Both the position numbers and the translations under genes were made by a program. From Formicarius rufipectus (Eukaryota; Chordata; Aves; Passeriformes; Formicariidae): a stretch of DNA of 64,000 nucleotides. The stretch covers positions 344,481-408,480 of the forward strand of contig VXAU01000975.1 of NCBI GenBank assembly GCA_013399695.1, in the 5' to 3' direction. This document shows positions 60,101 through 64,000 of this stretch, piece after piece; within the stretch, counting starts at the first letter, position 1, and each line of letters starts with the position of its first letter. Below the pieces are notes generated by a model. The model saw nothing but the letters and a program-made list of their open reading frames with translations. It did not search any database and was not told the origin of the DNA.

Positions 60101-63100
60101 CAGAGACCCTCTAATTTAGCCCTGGGAGCCCTTCGGATGTTGTTCCTGCACCTGGATTGAAGATGTGCTGGAGGCGAGGAGGGGGCTGGGGAGTGGAAAC
60201 CACTTCCCTCTCCCCAGGTTCCCCCTCTTCAGCCACCTTCATTCCCTGGACATTCCTGTCTCCATTCCCTTGATGTCCTGGAGACACACCACAGAAGAAA
60301 GCATTGGTGACAGAGGCAGGAGGGCACACTTCACAGACCCTGTCACCCCATTTTGGGATGACCCTAAGGCATGGGGTGAAGATCTGCGGCACAGGGAGGT
60401 CTGTGGCTACAGGCAACTTGGGGCACTTTCCTCCAGGTTTTGAGATGGGAGTGCAACAGTTCACAGCCGGCAAACCCTCCCTCAATGCATGTAAAGGACA
60501 GGTGGGTGGGTGCAAGAGACCACTGGGACAGGTAGGACAGGAGGGAAGAGGAACAACCATACCAGGGTCAGGCTGAGGATGACAGCAAACAGCTGCTGGC
60601 AAAACCAGCCACCTCCAAATTAACTGCTGAGGCTGCCAGACACCTGAGAGTCCCTAAAGGGCTGGCTGGGGCTCACCCTTCTCATCTGCTCTTGGGCAGG
60701 GAGGAAGGAGGTTCAGAGGGTCCCAATCCCCCCAGCTACAGATGGGTCTGAACCTTGTAGCAAGTCTCTGGCAGGGAAGGCACTCTCCTGTCAGCAAACA
60801 CTCCACTAACAGAGATCTGGACAACAAAGCCCAGGTGTTTGAGTCCCTCCTGCCCTGGAGGATGGAAAAGGAAGCCTGGGGTTCTGGTGCTGTTCTCCCA
60901 TTGCCTGGAGCCAACAAGGACAGCCACCCCTGTGTATATGCATGGCTGCCTTGGGGGTAAAAGCTGAATTCCTGGAGCTGAGCATGCACCAGCAATGCTC
61001 TTACCACTGCTCTTCAAGTCAAATGTGATGCGGCACCACAGCCAGCACTGCACCTTTGTGGCATTTCTGTCCTTGGGGAAGTTGAGGTTCATGGGCAGTG
61101 CATGGTCAGACCCCCTTGGTGCCCCCCACCTCAGGGCTGGGACTGCCTCACAAGCCCTGGGTGTGGAGACCTCCCAGACCTTTGCCCAGGTCTCTACCCA
61201 TATGTCCTTATCAATGTACATAAACCGGCGCCGGGGGCTGATGCAAGAGGCAGGGGTGAGGGGGTCTCTCAACCTCGTAACATCAGAGCGGCCCTCCCAG
61301 TCAGAGCAAAGGTCCCACCAGTCCCCCACTCCCCAAAGAAATGTCTCAGGAAGTATATAAAACCAGGGCAAACAGAGTGGATATTTCCCAAAAGTGCTCC
61401 TCTAGGCAAAGCAGCATTTTCCTATTAACCCTCGATGGGTTTCTCCACCACAACCTCATCCTCTGCTTCCGTTCTTAGCACTGTTCCAGTGCGTGAAAAC
61501 CATTCCGTGGCTGGTCCTGCACCAATCTCCTACTCCATCCCCACCAGGGTGCCCTCCCCATTGCAGAGAGATGGTAAAGGGTCTGCCCGCCCACTTTCTG
61601 CCTAACAGCCTGGATTTAGTGGTCCCTGTTCTCTTTGCTGTGTTCCCCACTCAGGAGAATGACAGCAAGGACAAACCCCGATACCCATCCTGGGCAATGC
61701 CATGATGGCTTGGAGCAGTTTCACGCAGGGAGTCCTAGTGGGAAACATAGCCCTGGTCACTATAGTTTCTCCCCAGCTCCAGGACCCCCATGCTCACATT
61801 GCCAGTGCCCCAGCAGCTTTCCAGCAGGTAAATGCTTCCCCCCACTTTTCCTCCACCAGCATCCCAGCCCAGCCTCCAAAATCTGAAGCACAGCCACCCT
61901 CCCCACTTAGTTCCTGTGGAGAATGGAGAACCAGTTTCCCAGGCTTGGTGAGCCACAGCCCTGCAGGGACATGTCCCTCCCAGGCAGGGGTATGCCCTCT
62001 CCTGCATGATCACAGGGGAGGGACAGGAGTGACAGTCACCCTGCAGGCCACGAAGCAAGCTGGCACCACAGCCTGCTCCAAACTACAAGGGAACATCTCA
62101 CTGTTCCCTGGGCTGGCCTGGACATGCCACCAGGTGAGAAACCCAGAGGTGGGTCTCCAGAGCAGGGGTCCATCACCTTTCCAATCACAGTAGGGAAAAA
62201 TAAGGAGAACAAGAAAGGAAGGAGCCAGCTCTCACCCAGGGAAGTGGTGGCAGGATTTATCTCGCGCCCCAACCTCTCCTGCCATCTGTCTCCCAGTATT
62301 CACAACGCTCCTGTCCTGCAAAAGGAGCACAGGCAGCCCCAGCCAGGGGCAGGGCGTGAGGCTGAAGGACAAGAAATGCCGGGGATGCTTTCTCTAGCCT
62401 CCGCCGGGAGGGAGGAGCCGCTTCCCACCTCGCGGCTGACCCCGGGAACCGGACAGTCAGCCTTTTTCTGTGCAGCAGGGTGTAATGTAACACTTCCCGG
62501 ACGAGCTGTTTGGCCTGTGCAGATCACCCACCCCGGCCCTCACTGCGCGGCTTCAAGGAGTGTCCCCCACTGGCAGCATCCTGGGGCACGGCTGTGGGGC
62601 AGGTGCTGCCTGCGCCCTGTCTGCACCTGTGCCTGCTGCCTCGAAGGCAGGCAGGTGCCCGGTGGGTGAGCCCTGGCCCCTCCAAATAACAATGCGTTGA
62701 GCAGTCTTGAAATAGAAAAGGTGCTGGCATGGCTCCACAACAGCCAAAAGTTGAGTCCCTGCTGCTCTTTCCATCCTCTCCTGTCAGAACTGGATGAGGC
62801 AGTAACTTCCTTCTGTACCTGACCAGTGCCATCCTAAAATGTCACACACCAGCTGCACAGGGACATACATCTCTGTCTGTCCTGCCCCCTTGCCATATCT
62901 TCCCTGTCACCCACCATGCCCCTCTCGCCCCATCTTCCCTGTCACCCACCATGCCCCTCTCGCCCCATCTTCCCTGTCACCCACCATGCCCCTCTCTCCC
63001 CCACAATGAAGTTGAGTGCATGGGGAGAGCAAACCTGGCCTGGTGCTGTGCACTCCATGCCCACACCCTTTTGTGGAGTGGCACTGAGGCTTACACAACA

Positions 63101-64000
63101 CAGCACATTATATACAGGGAGACCTTTCTTCCATCCTATATATGAATCCTTGAGCCAGATCTTGGTGGTGCAAGGGTCTCTCTCCCCTGTGCCTGCTAGG
63201 AGCATGGCAAAAAGGTCATTGCTCTGCAGCCTCCCAATGTAGTAAATCAGTGGGCCACATTGACCAGCCATAATATGCCCCAGCCCTTGCAGAAACATGA
63301 GGGAGGTCGGCTCCATGGGGTAACCACACACCAGAGCCCTTGCCCCTTTTCACCTCTGCAAAACCTCTGTGGATAGGGGCCAGTCTGTTTTACCCATTAA
63401 AGAAAGCACCACGGATTGAGCCGGCAGAGATGAGGGTGGGCACAGGGAGATGCCTGGACATTGGGCACCTCATGGTGATACAGGGCCTGTGAACAGGCAG
63501 TGGTTAAGTGGGGTTTGGTGGCAGGGATATGGGGAGCACATGAGGATGCCTGTTAGGATGGGACAGGGGCAGTAAAGAGCATTTGGGGGTACCCATTTAG
63601 GGAAGGATGAAGAGCAAGGACTGGGATGCTGGGTTGCACTGCCTGTACTTTCCTGGGATAAGATCTGGGGACAGTTTATAGGTACTCGTGGGGTTCTCAT
63701 TTAGGGCGGCATTGCAATAATGCATGGGGTTAATGGGGGTACTAGCGATATCTGCTTGGGGAAGGACTGAGATGGGGTGTGGGGTTGCGCATTTAGGGTG
63801 GGATGCAGACTGGGTTGGGAGCCAGTGGGAAGCGAAAGAGCTGTCCATTCAGGGAGGGCTGAACCCCATCTTTGGGGGCCGTGGAGGAACAACGGGGATG
63901 CCTGCCTGGAGCACGACAACGATGCCTCCTACCTGCTTGAACTGCTCCTCGTAGGTCCACTCGTGGTGTGGTGGCGGCGGTGGCGGGTCGCGGGTCTCCC
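44977..64000 (-). CDS. ARID3C: ARID3C, AT-rich interaction domain 3C, 5'-partial, 7 exons in window
   Basis: ARID3C is a sequence-specific transcription factor of the Bright/dead-ringer family. Minus-strand exons are 63933-64000 (partial), 50956-51028, 47178-47361, 46732-46976, 46169-46438, 45916-46005 and 44977-45119, all GT-AG, giving 356 residues plus TAA. The ARID domain starts at EWTYEEQFKQ (window residues 13-22) and runs through LYELDEDPKRKEFLDDLFGF, VNRIPIMAKQVLDLYTLYQL, WREITKGLNLPTSITSAAFT to YMKYLYPYECEKR and IDSNRREGRRQ (about 134-143). REKLES-alpha is at 231-278 (REKLETGEPPEKK, EEQQRLVQHALQHNLL) and REKLES-beta at 287-316 (NLSTNGISSINMSIEINGVV, then YTGVLFARR). REKLES mediates self-association and nuclear shuttling in ARID3A. 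ARID3C rather than ARID3A/B is chosen from linkage to DCTN3. The acidic N-terminus is outside the window. Confidence 0.95.
45916..46005 (-). CDS. ARID3C: ARID3C exon, REKLES-beta
   Basis: 90 bp, phase 1 to 1. Encodes DDRQETALNLSTNGISSINM then SIEINGVVYT. Acceptor cctttccccag, donor gtaaat. The matching human stretch, from memory, is GISSINMALEINGVVYTG. Confidence 0.95.
46169..46438 (-). CDS. ARID3C: ARID3C exon, REKLES-alpha
   Basis: 270 bp, phase 1 to 1. Encodes EDSMLTAAVPGRITIPMGLA, an Ala/Gln-rich helix, then REKLETGEPPEKKVALTAEE and QQRLVQHALQHNLLAVASQF up to ISNR. Acceptor cggtccttgcag, donor gtaact. Confidence 0.95.
46732..46976 (-). CDS. ARID3C: ARID3C exon, ARID C-terminal extension and linker
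   Basis: 245 bp. Encodes YMKYLYPYECEKRALSSPGE, then LQAAIDSNRREGRRQTFGTA and a Ser/Thr/Pro linker ending VHGVKK. Acceptor tccccgtgcag, donor gtgggt. Confidence 0.95.
47178..47361 (-). CDS. ARID3C: ARID3C exon, core of ARID domain
   Basis: 184 bp, phase 1 to 2. Begins GTPVNRIPIMAKQVLDLYTL, includes GGLVEVINKKIWREITKGLN, and ends in AAFTLRT plus two bases of Gln. Acceptor tgtcccaaag, donor gtgagt. Confidence 0.96.
49796..49870. promoter_or_regulatory. Paired TTAATTAGC element in ARID3C intron
   Basis: Two identical ttaattagc motifs at 49800-49808 and 49831-49839 lie 31 bp apart and are followed by gagataatg (GATA-like). This is a typical paired homeodomain-site arrangement. A third copy lies at 50254. 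Function is inferred. Confidence 0.4.
50240..50530. promoter_or_regulatory. Candidate conserved enhancer in ARID3C intron
   Basis: Dense mixture of homeodomain cores (ttaattagc, gttcattaatcc, ctaattaatac, tttaattgtc) in otherwise CpG-bearing sequence, with an inverted repeat ctaggc/gcctag around 50261-50284. Appearance only; conservation not tested. Confidence 0.4.
50956..51028 (-). CDS. ARID3C: ARID3C exon, ARID helix segment
   Basis: 73 bp. Encodes LYELDEDPKRKEFLDDLFGF MQKR plus one base of Gly. Acceptor tcctgcccccag, donor gtaaag. Confidence 0.95.
52640..52880 (+). repeat. G-rich minisatellite (gggatg-based)
   Basis: About 240 bp built from gggatgtagggatgtgggga and gatgcagggactcaggggac units of 6-8 bp organised in a higher-order period. 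The plus strand is G-rich. Frames on the minus strand are His/Pro/Ser repeats without biological meaning. Confidence 0.85.
54230..55520 (+). repeat. Minisatellite, degenerate units of about 18-22 bp (gcacaaccccatnn type)
   Basis: About 1.3 kb of head-to-tail units such as atgcacaaccccatatatgc and gggcacacacagccccagac. One perfect pair (gcatgcacaaccccatatat) occurs at about 54974-55013. All six frames are open over long stretches because the unit lacks stops, giving HNP- or CVW-type repeats. It sits in ARID3C intron 1. Confidence 0.88.
58590..58890 (+). repeat. CA-rich degenerate repeat
   Basis: Loosely repeated cacactc-ccccatgcaca units, related in style to the array at 54-55 kb but more decayed. 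Confidence 0.6.
59440..59850 (+). repeat. CA-rich degenerate repeat
   Basis: Irregular cacacatac/acacatgca sequence over about 400 bp. No coding sense. Confidence 0.6.
62896..63001 (+). repeat. 35-bp tandem repeat, three copies
   Basis: Three nearly identical copies of a 35-bp unit starting atcttccctgtcacccacca. The last copy differs at its end (ctctctcc for ctctcgcc). The near-identity suggests a recent duplication. Confidence 0.9.
63933..64000 (-). CDS. ARID3C: ARID3C exon (partial at window edge), start of ARID domain
   Basis: In frame it encodes ETRDPPPPPPHHEWTYEEQF and KQ, then donor gtagga at 63932. The Pro/His run followed by EWTYEEQFKQ matches the ARID3 family junction into LYEL in the next exon. 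The exon continues past the window edge and the DNA is CpG-rich. Confidence 0.9.

Larger units (their letters stand above)
51029..63932. other. ARID3C: ARID3C intron, 12.9 kb, with minisatellites and candidate enhancer islands
   Basis: The interval between the first in-window exon and the next holds no recognisable coding exon. It contains the tandem arrays at 52640-52880, 54230-55520 and 62896-63001, CA-rich degenerate sequence at 58590-58890 and 59440-59850, and AT-rich islands at about 52290-52600, 55645-55790, 56000-56130, 56400-56570, 57050-57450 and 58970-59110. Confidence 0.6.

Noticed and set aside
1..64000. Phage, plasmid, CRISPR or other prokaryotic defence system
   Set aside because: All recognised genes are vertebrate with spliced structure and CR1 repeats are present; no direct-repeat/spacer array with regular spacers exists. 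The regular arrays are minisatellites.

Overview
The window looks like nuclear DNA from a bird. Four copies of CR1-type LINE, the dominant retroposon of avian genomes, are readable, and the gene order follows human 9p13.3, a region that corresponds to the avian Z chromosome (synteny from general knowledge; species and chromosome are inferences). All recognised genes are vertebrate genes with GT-AG introns. I see no prokaryotic, viral or CRISPR-like system. The sequence has two assembly gaps (20 and 44 N) and two single ambiguous bases.

Layout. Positions 1-26032 contain no exon I can name, only CR1 remnants, an AT microsatellite around a gap, and unique sequence. The last coding exon of DNAI1 (axonemal dynein intermediate chain 1, + strand) lies at 26033-26137, with its poly(A) signal at 26276. 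Convergent with it on the minus strand is ENHO (adropin): CDS 28547-28732, a non-coding first exon ending at 29467, and a poly(A) signal at 27311. Upstream of ENHO is a CpG-rich promoter block containing a tandem repeat broken by a gap, then about 430 bp of CA/ACATG repeat. RPP25L (Alba-domain RNase P/MRP subunit p25-like) is a single coding exon at 33225-33773, minus strand. Its likely untranslated first exon sits in a CpG island at 34.65 kb. DCTN3 (dynactin p24) is complete, with seven coding exons from 40243 down to 36131. ARID3C occupies the rest on the minus strand. Six complete coding exons and one partial one run from the right edge (64000) down to 44977. They encode the ARID DNA-binding domain and both halves of the REKLES domain. 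The 5' end of ARID3C lies beyond the window.

The genes do not form a functional operon-like set; they are a conserved vertebrate linkage group. DNAI1 and DCTN3 both belong to dynein biology (axonemal and cytoplasmic), RPP25L to tRNA/rRNA processing, ENHO encodes a small secreted/membrane metabolic peptide, and ARID3C is a transcription factor. Human CNTFR, which lies between ENHO and RPP25L, is not seen here.

Most interesting signals: (1) the adropin has both disulfide cysteines but only a four-residue loop between them; (2) an out-of-frame uORF overlaps the adropin start; (3) ARID3C keeps a full REKLES-alpha segment that human ARID3C, as I recall it, has largely lost, encoded in exons whose phases allow in-frame skipping; (4) AT-rich, homeodomain-motif-rich islands in the GC-rich ARID3C introns look like conserved enhancers; (5) several minisatellites are present, including a roughly 1.3-kb array inside ARID3C intron 1.
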